Shown: positions 1 to 9,410 of the stretch, in pieces | Numbering within the stretch: position 1 is the stretch's first letter | How the letters are laid out: the number at the start of each line of letters is the position of its first letter | Origin: Streptomyces capitiformicae | GTDB taxonomy: Bacteria; Actinomycetota; Actinomycetes; Streptomycetales; Streptomycetaceae | DNA length: 64,000 bases | Assembly: GCF_002214185.1 (NCBI RefSeq) | Contig: NZ_CP022161.1 | Span: 3,037,767-3,101,766, forward strand | Direction: 5' to 3' | The notes under the pieces: generated by a model | Seen by the model: only the letters and a program-made list of their open reading frames with translations | Told to the model about the DNA's origin: nothing | Databases searched by the model: none | Translations under genes and position numbers: made by a program

Positions 1-158
1 CGGCCCTGCATGTCCATCGCAACACCGTCGTCTACCGCATGCAGAAGATAGAGCAGGTCACCGGGCGTCCCCTGCGGGACCACCGCGCGTCCATGGCCCT
101 GTATCTCGCCTGTCTGGCCGACGAGATGGGCGGCGCCGGCGCGGCCGCGGCGCCCTGA
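1..158 (+). CDS. PucR-type helix-turn-helix regulator, C-terminal end only
   Basis: Only the last 51 codons lie in the window (reading from base 3, stop TGA at 156-158). The peptide contains HRNTVVYRMQKIEQVTG, the typical recognition-helix segment of the C-terminal HTH found in PucR/CdaR-type transcription factors (HxNTVxYRL.KIE..TG). It ends in a short Gly/Ala tail. The protein is therefore a DNA-binding regulator of that class; its N-terminal sensory part and its target cannot be seen. It reads towards the acyltransferase gene about 100 bp downstream, but nothing shows a functional link. Confidence 0.75.
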   Translation, partial: ALHVHRNTVVYRMQKIEQVTGRPLRDHRASMALYLACLADEMGGAGAAAAP

Positions 159-255
159 TAGCGGCCAGTAACGACAGAGAGTGACCTCCCGGCGGTTACG
201 CCCGGCGACAGCCGCGCCTAAACTGATCGCTCCTGGGGGTAAAGAGGAGTGCGCG

Positions 256-993
256 GTGTTCTATTACCTGCTCAAGTACGTGCTGCTTGGCCCGCTGCTG
301 AGACTGGTCTTCCGGCCTCGGATCGAGGGCCTCGAGCACGTACCGGCGTCGGGCGCGGCCATCGTCGCCGGTAACCACCTGTCCTTTTCCGACCACTTCC
401 TGATGCCCGCGATCCTGAAGCGGCGCATCACCTTCCTGGCGAAGGCCGAGTACTTCACCGGGCCGGGCCTCAAGGGCAGGCTGACGGCGTTCTTCTTCCG
501 CAGCGCGGGGCAGATCCCGGTCGACCGCTCCGGCAAGGAGGCGGGCCAGGCCGCGATCCGCGAGGGGCTCGGTGTGCTGAGCAAGGACGAGCTGCTCGGC
601 ATCTACCCGGAGGGCACGCGCTCGCACGACGGCCGCCTCTACAAGGGCAAGGTCGGTGTGGCGGTCATGGCGCTCAAGGCCCGGGTGCCCGTCATCCCCT
701 GCGCGATGATCGGCACCTTCGAGGCACAGCCGCCGGGCAAGGTCATCCCGAACATCCACCCCGTCGTCATCCGCTTCGGCAAGCCGCTGGACTTCTCCCG
801 CTATGAGGGCATGGAGAACGAGAAGGCCATCCTGCGGGCCATCACCGACGAGATCATGTACGCGATCCTCTCGCTCTCGGAGCAGGAGTACGTCGACCAG
901 TACGCGGCCGTCGTGAAGGCGGAGGAGGCCGCGGCGGCGAAGGACGAGAAGGCGGGCAAGGAGCGGAAGTTCCCGCGTATGCCGCTGAGTTGA
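256..993 (+). CDS. plsC: 1-acyl-sn-glycerol-3-phosphate acyltransferase (PlsC family)
   Basis: Membrane-associated acyltransferase that moves an acyl chain to lysophosphatidate (or a related lysolipid) in phospholipid synthesis. The family signatures are visible: the catalytic HX4D block in NHLSFSDH (about residues 39-46) and the substrate-binding PEGTRS block (about 118-123), followed by a VPVIPCAMIGT segment. A hydrophobic N-terminus (FYYLLKYVLLGPLLRLVF) suits membrane attachment. I use GTG at 256 because AAAGAGGAG sits 6 bases upstream; an upstream in-frame GTG at 181 would add 25 residues unlike the family. 245 residues is a usual length. The C-terminal 30 residues are Ala/Lys/Glu-rich. 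Streptomyces carry several paralogues, so the exact acyl acceptor is not certain. Confidence 0.85.
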   Translation: MFYYLLKYVLLGPLLRLVFRPRIEGLEHVPASGAAIVAGNHLSFSDHFLMPAILKRRITFLAKAEYFTGPGLKGRLTAFFFRSAGQIPVDRSGKEAGQAAIREGLGVLSKDELLGIYPEGTRSHDGRLYKGKVGVAVMALKARVPVIPCAMIGTFEAQPPGKVIPNIHPVVIRFGKPLDFSRYEGMENEKAILRAITDEIMYAILSLSEQEYVDQYAAVVKAEEAAAAKDEKAGKERKFPRMPLS

Positions 994-1054
994 CCGGTTC
1001 TGCTCGCAGCAGAGCATCCCAGCGGGCCGGGGGCCGGCATCGTACGGTCGGGGC

Positions 1055-2086
1055 ATGACACGACGTGCTGTGGTGATCGGAGCGACGGGACAGATCGGAC
1101 GCGTGGCCGTGGGCGCGCTGGCGCGGGACGGCTGGGAGGTGACCGCCGTCTCGCGGGGCGGCGGACGTGACGAGGGCTGGCCCGCCGGGGTACGGGCCGT
1201 CGGAGCCGACCGCGGCGACGACACGGAGCTGGCCGCCGTGATCGGCGACGGCTGTGACGTACTGGTCGACATGGTCGCGTACGGACCCGAGCACGCCCGG
1301 CAGTTGACGTCGTTCGCCGACCGGATCGGCTCCGCCGTGGTCATCTCCAGCGTGTCGGTGTACGAGGACGACAAGGGCCGTAACTTCGACACCCAGGCGG
1401 AGCCGGACGGCTTCCCCGTATACCCCGTGCCACTCGGCGAGAGCCAGCGCACGATCCAGCCCGGCGAGGCCTCGTACAGCACCCGCAAGGCGGGCCTGGA
1501 GCGCGAACTCCTCGCCGTCGGCGACCGGTTGCCCACGACGCTGCTGCGCGCGGGCGCCATCCACGGGCCCCACTGCCGTACACCCCGCGAGCTGTACTTC
1601 GTCAAGCGCAACCTGGACGCACGGCGCCGCCGGGTCATCGCGTACGGCGGTGAGAGCCGCTTCCATCCGGCGAGCGTCCACAACATCGCCGAGCTGATCC
1701 GGCTGGCCGCCGTGCGGCCGGGAACGCGGGCGCTGAACGCGGTCGACCCCGACGCGCCGACCGCCGCGGAGATCGCGGCGGCGATCGACGCGGTGATGGG
1801 CGTCGAGACCGAGACCGTTCTGGTGGACGGCCCCCCTCCGGCGCCCTCCGTCGGCGACACCCCGTGGTCCGTCCCCGTACCGGTGGTGTGTGACATGTCC
1901 GCTGCCGAACGGGAGTTGGGCTACCGCCCGGTGGTCCGGTATGTGGAGACGCTGCCGGACACCGTCGCGTGGATCGAACGGCGATTGGCGGGCGGCCGGG
2001 ACTGGCGGGAGGCGTATCCCAAGATGTTCCAGGCCTACGGGGACCTCTTCGACTACGCGGCGGAGGACACCTGGCTGAAGTCCTGA
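1055..2086 (+). CDS. NAD(P)-dependent epimerase/dehydratase-family protein
   Basis: Short-chain-type Rossmann protein of 343 residues. The N-terminus MTRRAVVIGATGQIGRVAVG holds the dinucleotide-binding GxxGxxG motif, and YSTRK (near residue 150) is a YxxxK catalytic pair. SAVVISSVSVYED supplies the upstream Ser of the triad. This combination is typical of extended SDRs acting on nucleotide sugars or similar substrates. No substrate can be named. The gene stands 61 bp after the acyltransferase and is convergent with the aminopeptidase gene across a strong hairpin. Confidence 0.75.
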   Translation: MTRRAVVIGATGQIGRVAVGALARDGWEVTAVSRGGGRDEGWPAGVRAVGADRGDDTELAAVIGDGCDVLVDMVAYGPEHARQLTSFADRIGSAVVISSVSVYEDDKGRNFDTQAEPDGFPVYPVPLGESQRTIQPGEASYSTRKAGLERELLAVGDRLPTTLLRAGAIHGPHCRTPRELYFVKRNLDARRRRVIAYGGESRFHPASVHNIAELIRLAAVRPGTRALNAVDPDAPTAAEIAAAIDAVMGVETETVLVDGPPPAPSVGDTPWSVPVPVVCDMSAAERELGYRPVVRYVETLPDTVAWIERRLAGGRDWREAYPKMFQAYGDLFDYAAEDTWLKS

Positions 2087-2097
2087 AGGGCATACGA

Positions 2098-2129
2098 GAG
2101 GGGCGGCCGGAGTGACCCGGCCGCCCCTC
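2098..2129. terminator. bidirectional intrinsic terminator hairpin
   Basis: A perfect 13-bp inverted repeat (arms 2098-2110 and 2117-2129, arm GAGGGGCGGCCGG) with a 6-base loop lies between the converging epimerase and aminopeptidase genes. There is no U-tract, as is usual in Streptomyces. Confidence 0.8.
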
Positions 2130-2144
2130 ACCCTTCCGGTCTTG

Positions 2145-3746
2145 CTACGGCGTCGGCGTGGCGTGCGGGGCGCACTTCACATCGGCCTTGCCCACCTTGC
2201 CGGTGAGCAGGTAGGTGTCCACGCGCTGGTTGACGCACGGGTTGGTCAGGCTCGTCACGCCGTGCGAGCCGGCCTTCGTCTCGGTGATCAGACGGGAACC
2301 CTTGAACCGCTTGTGCAGTTCGACGGCGCCCCCGTACGGGGTGGCCGCGTCACGCGTGGACTGGACGATCAGGACGGGCGGCAGGCCCTTCTTGGTCTTC
2401 ACCTCCACGGGCGTGTACTGCTTGGACTGCCAGGTGGCGCACGGCAGGTTCATCCAGGCGTTGGCCCACGTCATGAACGGGTAGTTCTTGTGCAGCCGGG
2501 TGTTGTCGCGGTCCCACTTCTTCCAGCTGGTGGGCCACTTGGCGTCGGTGCACTCGACCGCGGTGTAGACGGCGTTGCCGTTCTCCGAGGCCGCGTTGCC
2601 GGCGGTGTCGGTGAGGTCCGGGGCGGCGGCGTCGACCAGCGCCTGGGTGTCACCGGCGGCGTACTTGCTCCACACCTGCGCGGTGGGCGCCCACGCGGAG
2701 TCGTAGTACGGGGCGCTCTGGAAGAAGGAGATCAGCTCGGCCGGGCCGACGAGCCCGCCGATGGGGTTCTTCTTCGCGGTGGCGCGCAGCTTCAGCCAGT
2801 TCGCCTGCACCTTGGCCTGGGTGTCGCCGAGGTGGTACGTCGCGTCGTGCTTCGCGACCCACTTCGTCCAGTCCTTCCAGCGCATCTCGAAGGCGACGTC
2901 CTGGTCCAGGTTGGCCTGGTACCAGATCTTCTCCCGCGAGGGGTTCACCACGCTGTCGGCGACCATGCGCCGCACATGGGTCGGGAAGAGGGTGCCGTAG
3001 ACGGCGGCGATGTAGGTGCCGTAGGAGACGCCGAGGAAGTTGAGCTTCTTCTCACCGAGGGCGGCCCGGATGACGTCCAGGTCACGCGCGGTGTTCGGTG
3101 TCGTCATGTACGGCAGCATCGCGCCGCTGCGCTTCTTGCAGCCGGCCGCGTAGTCGGCGGCGAGCCCCCGCTGCTTGAGCTTGTCGGCCTCGGAGTCCGG
3201 GACCGGGTCCATCTTGGGCGCCTTCACGAACTGCTGCGGGTCGACACAGGAGATGGGCGCCGACTTGCCGACACCACGGGGGTCGAAGCCCACGAAGTCG
3301 TACGCCTTGGCGACGTTCGCCCACAGCGGGTTCTTCGTGGTGACCCGGCGCGGGAAGCGCAGACCCGAGCCGCCCGGTCCGCCCGGGTTGTAGACGAGGG
3401 CGCCCTGGCGCTCCTTCTTCCTGCCGGTGTTGCCGATACGGTCCACGGCGATCTTGATCTGCTTGCCGTTCGGCTTGGCGTAGTCGAGCGGCACGCTGAC
3501 CCAGCCGCACATGATGGGCTTCTCCAGGCCCCAGCTCTCAGGGCAGTCCTGCCACTTGATGCCCTTCTTCGCCGCCTTGGCCGCGGCGACGGCCACACCC
3601 TTGGCCTCGCGGTCCTGGACCGTGCGGGCCGTCTCGGCGGCGTTGGCCACCGGCGCCGTGACGGCGCCGGCTATCAGAGTCGCCGTGACGAGCGCTCCGG
3701 CGGACCCGAAGGCCGCCGCTCGCCTCCTCGGTCTCATACCTCTCAA
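2145..3746 (-). CDS. tap: secreted tripeptidyl aminopeptidase (S33 alpha/beta hydrolase)
   Basis: Exported serine peptidase that releases tripeptides from N-termini; Streptomyces Tap enzymes are abundant culture proteins. The sequence shows a twin-basic N-terminus (RPRRRAAAFGSAG), a hydrophobic stretch and a VANAAE cleavage site near residue 37. YNPGGPGGSG is the oxyanion-loop motif of the family, GVSYGT carries the nucleophile Ser, and a TAP-like C-terminal domain (VLIVQSTRDAATPYGGAVEL, then the His in AGSHG) completes the triad. Length 533 fits the family. Start choice: TTG at 3746 has GGGGAG (3754-3759) at a 7-base distance, whereas the ATG three codons later (3737) has its only purine run too close. 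Confidence 0.88.
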   Translation of the reverse strand: MRGMRPRRRAAAFGSAGALVTATLIAGAVTAPVANAAETARTVQDREAKGVAVAAAKAAKKGIKWQDCPESWGLEKPIMCGWVSVPLDYAKPNGKQIKIAVDRIGNTGRKKERQGALVYNPGGPGGSGLRFPRRVTTKNPLWANVAKAYDFVGFDPRGVGKSAPISCVDPQQFVKAPKMDPVPDSEADKLKQRGLAADYAAGCKKRSGAMLPYMTTPNTARDLDVIRAALGEKKLNFLGVSYGTYIAAVYGTLFPTHVRRMVADSVVNPSREKIWYQANLDQDVAFEMRWKDWTKWVAKHDATYHLGDTQAKVQANWLKLRATAKKNPIGGLVGPAELISFFQSAPYYDSAWAPTAQVWSKYAAGDTQALVDAAAPDLTDTAGNAASENGNAVYTAVECTDAKWPTSWKKWDRDNTRLHKNYPFMTWANAWMNLPCATWQSKQYTPVEVKTKKGLPPVLIVQSTRDAATPYGGAVELHKRFKGSRLITETKAGSHGVTSLTNPCVNQRVDTYLLTGKVGKADVKCAPHATPTP

Positions 3747-3889
3747 GAGGGAACTCCCCGTAGATCGATGCGAAGTGTCGAATGGTCACGGGGATCCTCG
3801 TGCCTGTGAGGCACCTGAGAACAGGGGGGAGGAGCGTTCTTTACTATTCCGATAACCGGTATGGAATGTCCCGTTGAGCGGAGCGCGGT

Positions 3890-4647
3890 TCAACCGTCGA
3901 GTGCGGCAAGGGCCTCGTCGAGTACGCGCCGCAGCCGCAGCGCGTCGGGCGCGAGGGCGGTCACGAGGACGGCGGGCCCGACGAGCGGAGTGAGCGCGGC
4001 GGACTCCCCCAGCACCCTCGACTCGGGCGTCCGCTCCCCGAACTCCGGTCGTACGACGACGAGTTGCCCCAGCGCGCGATGCCCGCCGAGCACGGCGGGA
4101 CCGTCCCAGCCACCGGGCGCCCCCGGCCCGCAGGCCACCTCCTGGTCGAGCAGCGTACGCCCGTCCAGCCGCACGGTGAGCCGGCTGCTCAGCCGCCCCG
4201 GCTCCTCACCGGCCCGCCCGAGCACCTGCTCCTCGCGGAAGACGAGTCGCGCACCGGCGGCAAGGTCCACGCGCGTCGACACACACAGATCGCTGCCCTG
4301 CGCCGAGATCAACTGCTCGGGGAGCCACCGCAGTTCGCCTCCGGCGGCGACGTCGATCCGTACGTCGTAGCGTGCCTCGCCCTTGCTCTGCCCCGGCAGC
4401 GCGATCGTCGCGGCGGCCGACCCGAGGTGCAGCCGGGCGCACGCGCCGACCCCCGCCTCCACGGCGAAACGGTCACCGCCGAGCGGCCCGCTCATGGCGC
4501 CGACGAGCATGACGCGCGCTTCGTCGCCACGTCCCCGGGTACGGCGCAGCGCGAGCGGGCCGTCGCTCTCCAGCACGGGCAGGACCGTGGTGCCCCGACC
4601 GTCGAGGCGGGCCGCGATCCGTGCGGTGGCCCTGACTCCGGCCGTCG

Positions 4648-4651
<4 letters not shown>
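3890..4651 (-). CDS. ureD: urease accessory protein UreD
   Basis: Last gene of the urease operon. UreD (UreH) is the scaffold that binds apo-urease and, with UreF and UreG, delivers nickel and CO2 to the active-site lysine. The 253-residue protein contains the family pattern [18 protein letters not shown] and [20 protein letters not shown]. The ATG at 4651 overlaps the ureG stop in an ATGA junction, which argues for this start rather than the ATG nine bases upstream. UreD proteins diverge strongly, so the call rests on context as well as sequence. Confidence 0.85.
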
Positions 4652-5331
<680 letters not shown>

Positions 5332-5373
5332 GACAGCGGCTCCTGTTGTTCGTGAGTGGGTGGTCCAAGGGGC

Positions 5374-5564
5374 GGGTGGGTCTTTGCGGGGGGGGCGGGT
5401 GCGGGTGAGTGGGGGTCGTTCGCGCAGTTCCCCGCGCCCCTAAAAGCACGACACTGCGGGCCGATGAAAAGCGGGGCGCAGCCCCTGCTTTTCAGGGGCG
5501 CGGGGAACTGTGCGACAAGCCCCGACGCACCTGCACCCGCACCCGCCAACCAACACCCCCACCC
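5374..5564. repeat. large imperfect inverted repeat between ureF and ureG
   Basis: Left arm about 5374-5448 and right arm about 5486-5564 are imperfect reverse complements over some 75 bases, with a 37-base centre. The inner part of each arm is the 20-base word CGCAGTTCCCCGCGCCCCT (5423-5441; inverse copy ending near 5511) that recurs at 18505 and 46783. The whole 306-base gap 5332-5637 holds nothing else that looks coding. In the ure transcript it would form a very long hairpin between ureF and ureG. Confidence 0.85.
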
Positions 5565-5637
5565 GAACTGGTAGGCGGGGGTTGAAGGGGCGCAGCCCCT
5601 GGGGGAGGGACGGGTAGGGGCGGCGGGGGCGAAAACC

Positions 5638-6312
5638 TCACGAGGCGAACAACCGAACCGGCCACGCGGCATGCGCCTCCGCCCCGATCTCCAACAGCGG
5701 AGCGGAAGCCGCAGGCAAGGCATCCACCCCATCGCCGACCGCCCCCCGAGCCGCCTCAACCGCAACACCCACCACCCGATCAGCCTCCGGCGCCAACCGC
5801 GCCAACACCCCGGTCGCCTCGAACGGATCCAGACTCAGCAACCGCACCACCGCACTCGCCGGCCCACTGACACTCTCGTACGCCGAGCAGTACGCCGCGT
5901 CATCCGGCCCCAGCCCCGCCGCCCGCGCCGCCACTCCCAACACCACCGGCTGATGCGCGCCCTTGGGAAACTCCCGTGCCACCACATCCAGTTCCCCGGA
6001 GGGCCACGTCGCCCGAGCCGCCCGCATCAACTGCCGCCCCAGCTTCCGCGAGGCGACCCGCAGGGCGAGGGACGGCGTACGGGCATCGGCGGCGCTGTCC
6101 AAAGCGACCGGATCAACACCGAGCGCGGCGGCGGCGGCCAGGGCCGCCGACACCAACCCCGCGGTGTGCAGCCGCCCCCGGCAGAACGCCTCCAACCCGT
6201 CCGCCCCGCTGATCAGCCCACTCTTGACGGCAGCCTCGGCCCCACCGGAGTGCGCATGCCCTCCGGCAGGAAAGCGGCCGTCGGCCAGGACGAGAAGAGT
6301 TGCCCTGGACAT
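5638..6312 (-). CDS. ureF: urease accessory protein UreF
   Basis: Accessory protein that forms the UreF-UreD-UreG activation complex on apo-urease. The all-helical 224-residue product starts [20 protein letters not shown], which is the N-terminal family block (LLQLsDsaFPtGgfahS-like), followed by SGGAEAAVKSGLI. The start ATG at 6312 overlaps the ureC stop by one base (TGATG), so the longer in-frame extension upstream is not needed. A 306-base spacer with a giant inverted repeat separates it from ureG. Confidence 0.9.
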   Translation of the reverse strand: MSRATLLVLADGRFPAGGHAHSGGAEAAVKSGLISGADGLEAFCRGRLHTAGLVSAALAAAAALGVDPVALDSAADARTPSLALRVASRKLGRQLMRAARATWPSGELDVVAREFPKGAHQPVVLGVAARAAGLGPDDAAYCSAYESVSGPASAVVRLLSLDPFEATGVLARLAPEADRVVGVAVEAARGAVGDGVDALPAASAPLLEIGAEAHAAWPVRLFAS

Positions 6313-8033
6313 CAGAAGAGGAAGTACCGCTGCGCCATGGGCAGTTCGGCGGCAGGCGTGGCCTCCACCAGCTCCCCGTCGATGTGCACGGCGAAGCTGT
6401 CGGGGTCGACCCGTACCTCGGGACGCGCGTCGTTCTCGCGCATGTCGGCCTTGGTGACCCCACGCGTCGACTCGATCGCCACGAACCGCTTCCCCAGCGA
6501 CAGCCGCTCCGGCAGCCCGTCCTCGATGGCCAGCGGCGCCACGAAGTTGAACGAATTCGACGCCGGAGCCCGCCCGATCGCACCGTACATCGGCCGCGGA
6601 AGGATCGGCTGCGGCGTCGGGATCGAGGCGTTGGCGTCGCCCATCTGCGCGTACGCGATCTGCCCGCCCTTGATCACAAGCTGCGGCTTGACCCCGAAGA
6701 ACGCGGGCTCCCACACCACGAGGTCGGCGAGCTTGCCGCTCTCGACGGAGCCGATCTCCCGGGCGAGCCCCTGCGCGAGCGCGGGGTTGATCGTGTACTT
6801 GGCGACATATCGACGTACGCGACGGTTGTCCGCGCGGCCGTCACCCGGCAGGGCGCCCCGCCTCCGCTTCATCACATGCGCGGTCTGCCAGGTCCGCAGG
6901 ATGACCTCGCCGACCCTGCCCATGGCCTGGGAGTCGGAGGAGATGATCGAGATGGCTCCGAGGTCGTGGAGGATGTCCTCGGCGCCGATGGTGGACGGCC
7001 GGATGCGGGACTCGGCGAAGGCCAGGTCCTCCGGCACCGCCGCGTTCAGGTGGTGGCAGACCATCAACATGTCGAGGTGTTCCTCGGCGGTGTTGACGGT
7101 GTAGGGCCGGGTCGGGTTGGTGGAGCTGGGCAGGACGTGCGGCTCGGAGACCACGGTCATGATGTCGGGCGCGTGCCCGCCGCCCGCACCCTCGGTGTGG
7201 TACGCGTGGATGCCTCGTCCGGCGATCGCGGCGAGCGTGTCACCGACGAACCCGGCCTCGTTGAGCGTGTCGGTGTGGATGGCGACCTGGATACCGGTCT
7301 GGTCGGCGACCGTCAGGGACGCGTCGATGACGGCCGGCGTCGAACCCCAGTCCTCGTGCAGCTTCAGGCCCAGCGCCCCACCCCGGATCTGGGACAGCAT
7401 CGCCTCGTGGGAGACAGTGTTGCCCTTCCCCAGGAACCCGATGTTGAGCGGGTACTGCTCCATCGCCTCCAGCATGCGGGCCAGATGCCAGGGCCCGGGT
7501 GTAACGGTCGTGGCCTTCGAGCCCTCGGCCGGACCCGTACCGCCGCCGACCAGCGTCGTGATGCCCGCCGACAGCGCCTCGTCGGCGATCTGCGGACAGA
7601 TGAAGTGGACGTGCGCGTCGATGGCTCCGGCGGTGACGATCCGCCCGTTGCCCGCGATGATCTCCGTCTCGGGGCCGATGACCAGCTCGGGGTGGACCCC
7701 GTCCATGGTGTCGGGGTTGCCCGCCTTGCCGATGCCGGTGATCCGGCCGTCACGGATGCCGATGTCGGCCTTGACGATGCCCCAGTGGTCGATGATCACC
7801 GCGCCGGTGATGACCGTGTCCGGGGTGCCTTCTGCGCGCGTAGCACGCGCCTGGCCCATGGATTCACGGATGACCTTGCCGCCGCCGAAGACGGCCTCGT
7901 CACCGGCGAGCCCGGGTCCGCCGGAACGATCCTCCTCGATCTCGACGAGCAGATCGGTGTCGGCGAGCCGGATACGGTCACCGGTGGTGGGACCGAACAG
8001 GTCGGCGTACGCGGCACGCGAGATCTCAGGCAT
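6312..8033 (-). CDS. ureC: urease alpha (catalytic) subunit
   Basis: Ni-dependent amidohydrolase that splits urea to ammonia and carbamate in the cytoplasm. Visible active-site elements: HVHFICPQ (Ni ligands), [11 protein letters not shown] with the lysine that is carbamylated, [14 protein letters not shown], and MVCHHLN with the mobile-flap histidine. 573 residues is the normal length. I place the start at ATG 8033 ([19 protein letters not shown]), which has GGAGGT seven bases upstream and overlaps the end of ureB by 8 bases; a longer reading from 8075 adds residues foreign to the family. Confidence 0.97.
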   Translation of the reverse strand: MPEISRAAYADLFGPTTGDRIRLADTDLLVEIEEDRSGGPGLAGDEAVFGGGKVIRESMGQARATRAEGTPDTVITGAVIIDHWGIVKADIGIRDGRITGIGKAGNPDTMDGVHPELVIGPETEIIAGNGRIVTAGAIDAHVHFICPQIADEALSAGITTLVGGGTGPAEGSKATTVTPGPWHLARMLEAMEQYPLNIGFLGKGNTVSHEAMLSQIRGGALGLKLHEDWGSTPAVIDASLTVADQTGIQVAIHTDTLNEAGFVGDTLAAIAGRGIHAYHTEGAGGGHAPDIMTVVSEPHVLPSSTNPTRPYTVNTAEEHLDMLMVCHHLNAAVPEDLAFAESRIRPSTIGAEDILHDLGAISIISSDSQAMGRVGEVILRTWQTAHVMKRRRGALPGDGRADNRRVRRYVAKYTINPALAQGLAREIGSVESGKLADLVVWEPAFFGVKPQLVIKGGQIAYAQMGDANASIPTPQPILPRPMYGAIGRAPASNSFNFVAPLAIEDGLPERLSLGKRFVAIESTRGVTKADMRENDARPEVRVDPDSFAVHIDGELVEATPAAELPMAQRYFLF

Positions 8034-8337
8034 CGAGGGCACCTCCGGTCTCCCCTCGCAGCCCGGGCACGACACGGGCGCCGGTGAGGGATACGAGTTC
8101 TACGTCGACGGGGATCCCGGGCTCGAAGCGCACGGCGGTGCCGGCGGCGACGTTCAGCCGCTTGCCGCGCGCGGCCTCACGGTCGAACTCCAGGCCGGGG
8201 TTTGCCTCGGCGAAGTGGTAGTGGGAGCCGACCTGGACGGGCCGGTCGGCGGCGTTGAGGACGGTCAGCCGGGTGACCTCACGGCCCTCGTTGTAGACGA
8301 TCGGGCCTGAAGCGAAGAGGATCTCTCCGGGAATCAT
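8026..8337 (-). CDS. ureB: urease beta subunit
   Basis: Small structural urease subunit, 103 residues, beginning [20 protein letters not shown] and holding the family signature [20 protein letters not shown]. It packs on the catalytic subunit. It overlaps ureC by 8 bases and follows ureA by 11 bases, so the three structural genes are co-translated. Confidence 0.96.
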   Translation of the reverse strand: MIPGEILFASGPIVYNEGREVTRLTVLNAADRPVQVGSHYHFAEANPGLEFDREAARGKRLNVAAGTAVRFEPGIPVDVELVSLTGARVVPGLRGETGGALDA

Positions 8338-8348
8338 CGGGGTCCCTC

Positions 8349-8660
8349 TCAGACGATCGGGTCGTGGACGGTGACGAGCTTGGTGCCGTCCGGGAAGGTC
8401 GCCTCGACCTGGACGTCGTGGATCATCTCGGGGATGCCCTCCATGACGTCGTCGCGGGTGAGCAGTTTGCGCCCGGACGCCATGAGTTCGGCCACCGTAC
8501 GGCCGTCCCGCGCGCCTTCGAGGATGTGCGCCGTGATCAGGGCGACGGCTTCGGGGTGGTTCAGCTTCACCCCTCGAGCCCGGCGCTTCTCGGCCACGTC
8601 CGCCGCCACATGGATCAGCAGCCTCTCCTGCTCGTGCGGGGTCAGTTGCACGGCGTCCAC
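8349..8660 (-). CDS. ureA: urease gamma subunit
   Basis: First gene of the operon, 103 residues. [34 protein letters not shown] and [12 protein letters not shown] (shown in parts) are diagnostic of UreA; each part is under the quoted length in the family alignment as I recall it. The operon runs ureA-ureB-ureC-ureF-ureG-ureD without ureE, the usual Streptomyces order. A GlnR-like box lies about 90 bases upstream, which would tie urease to nitrogen limitation. Confidence 0.96.
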   Translation of the reverse strand: MDAVQLTPHEQERLLIHVAADVAEKRRARGVKLNHPEAVALITAHILEGARDGRTVAELMASGRKLLTRDDVMEGIPEMIHDVQVEATFPDGTKLVTVHDPIV

Positions 8661-8750
8661 CTCACATCCTCGCTCCGGACCGTGCGGGGTCCGGTTGCCG
8701 CGCCACCCTGCAAAATCGCTGGTGGCGTGCGCGCAGGCTAATTGGGTGGC

Positions 8751-8767
8751 GTTTCAGCGACGTTAAC
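8751..8767 (-). promoter_or_regulatory. GlnR-type operator upstream of ureA
   Basis: On the minus strand the sequence reads TTAAC-GTCGCT-GAAAC, matching the GlnR half-site pair gTnAC-n6-GaAAC with one mismatch in the first half-site. GlnR is known to control ureA in Streptomyces. A second pair at the usual 11-base period is not convincing. Confidence 0.55.
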
Positions 8768-8779
8768 CGACTTACGATC

Positions 8780-9011
8780 CGCTCCTGCACGGGCGTCCGG
8801 ATCCGCCATGCTCAGCGGCGCCCTGAGCCCCAGCTCGACCACCTGGATCGGTACGTCGCCCGGCGGTCCCAGGAGCCCACGAGACGGGTCTGCTCGACAC
8901 CGCCCTGGACGCGCGGCGCGAGGCGATCAGCCGCGCGTAGCGTTCGGCAACCGACCGGGACACCCCTACGACCGCTACACACGACCCCTACGACTACGGC
9001 TACGGCTACGG
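8780..9011. other. non-coding or decayed stretch between ureA promoter and the antitoxin gene
   Basis: About 350 bases (8661-9011) separate ureA from the antitoxin. After the GlnR-like box I see no intact gene. The plus strand has gene-like fragments in two frames: [15 protein letters not shown], then after a shift [17 protein letters not shown], a stop, and a tail [12 protein letters not shown] coded by tandem TAC-GGC. This may be the wreck of a small gene; no family is recognisable. Confidence 0.4.
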
Positions 9012-9290
9012 CTACGACGCCCCGCTCCCCCGATGCTCCGCCGTGATCCCGAACCGCTGCTGTTCGCGCGGGGCCGACGCGACCTCGCGGACGCCGGAGA
9101 CCGCGCTGATGACCGGCTCCTCGGCGGGCTCCTGGAGCGCTTCGAGCTGCTCCAGGTCGGCGGCCGAGACCAAAGCGACGAGGGGCTTTCCGTGCCGCGT
9201 CACGACAACGCGCTCGCCGCCGTAGACCACGCGGTTGATCAGTTCGGCGAGCTCAGCCCTGGCTTGCGTCACCGGAATCTCGTAGGCCAT
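9012..9290 (-). CDS. Phd/YefM-type antitoxin without a visible toxin
   Basis: 92-residue protein starting [20 protein letters not shown], the DNA-binding N-terminus of Phd/YefM antitoxins (xxIPVTEAR..LaeLv..V), followed by [20 protein letters not shown]. The C-terminal part is Glu-rich and presumably unstructured. ATG 9290 is used because the motif starts there; the upstream 20 codons are unlike the family. Such antitoxins usually precede a RelE/YoeB or Doc toxin gene; here the downstream 350 bases hold no toxin, so it is an orphan or acts only as a repressor. Confidence 0.8.
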   Translation of the reverse strand: MAYEIPVTQARAELAELINRVVYGGERVVVTRHGKPLVALVSAADLEQLEALQEPAEEPVISAVSGVREVASAPREQQRFGITAEHRGSGAS

Positions 9291-9410
9291 GGAGTCCAGC
9301 TTAAACCGGCGACACCGACCCCTCAGAGCGAAAGATCCCACATCGCCCACTCCAAAGGTACGTACGTCCTGTACATTTTTTACGGTTGCCGATCAGAGGA
9401 GGCGTGGCCC

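Noticed and set aside
2112..3809. Plus-strand open frame opposite the tripeptidyl aminopeptidase
   Set aside because: The minus-strand protein has signal peptide and catalytic motifs; the plus-strand reading has none.
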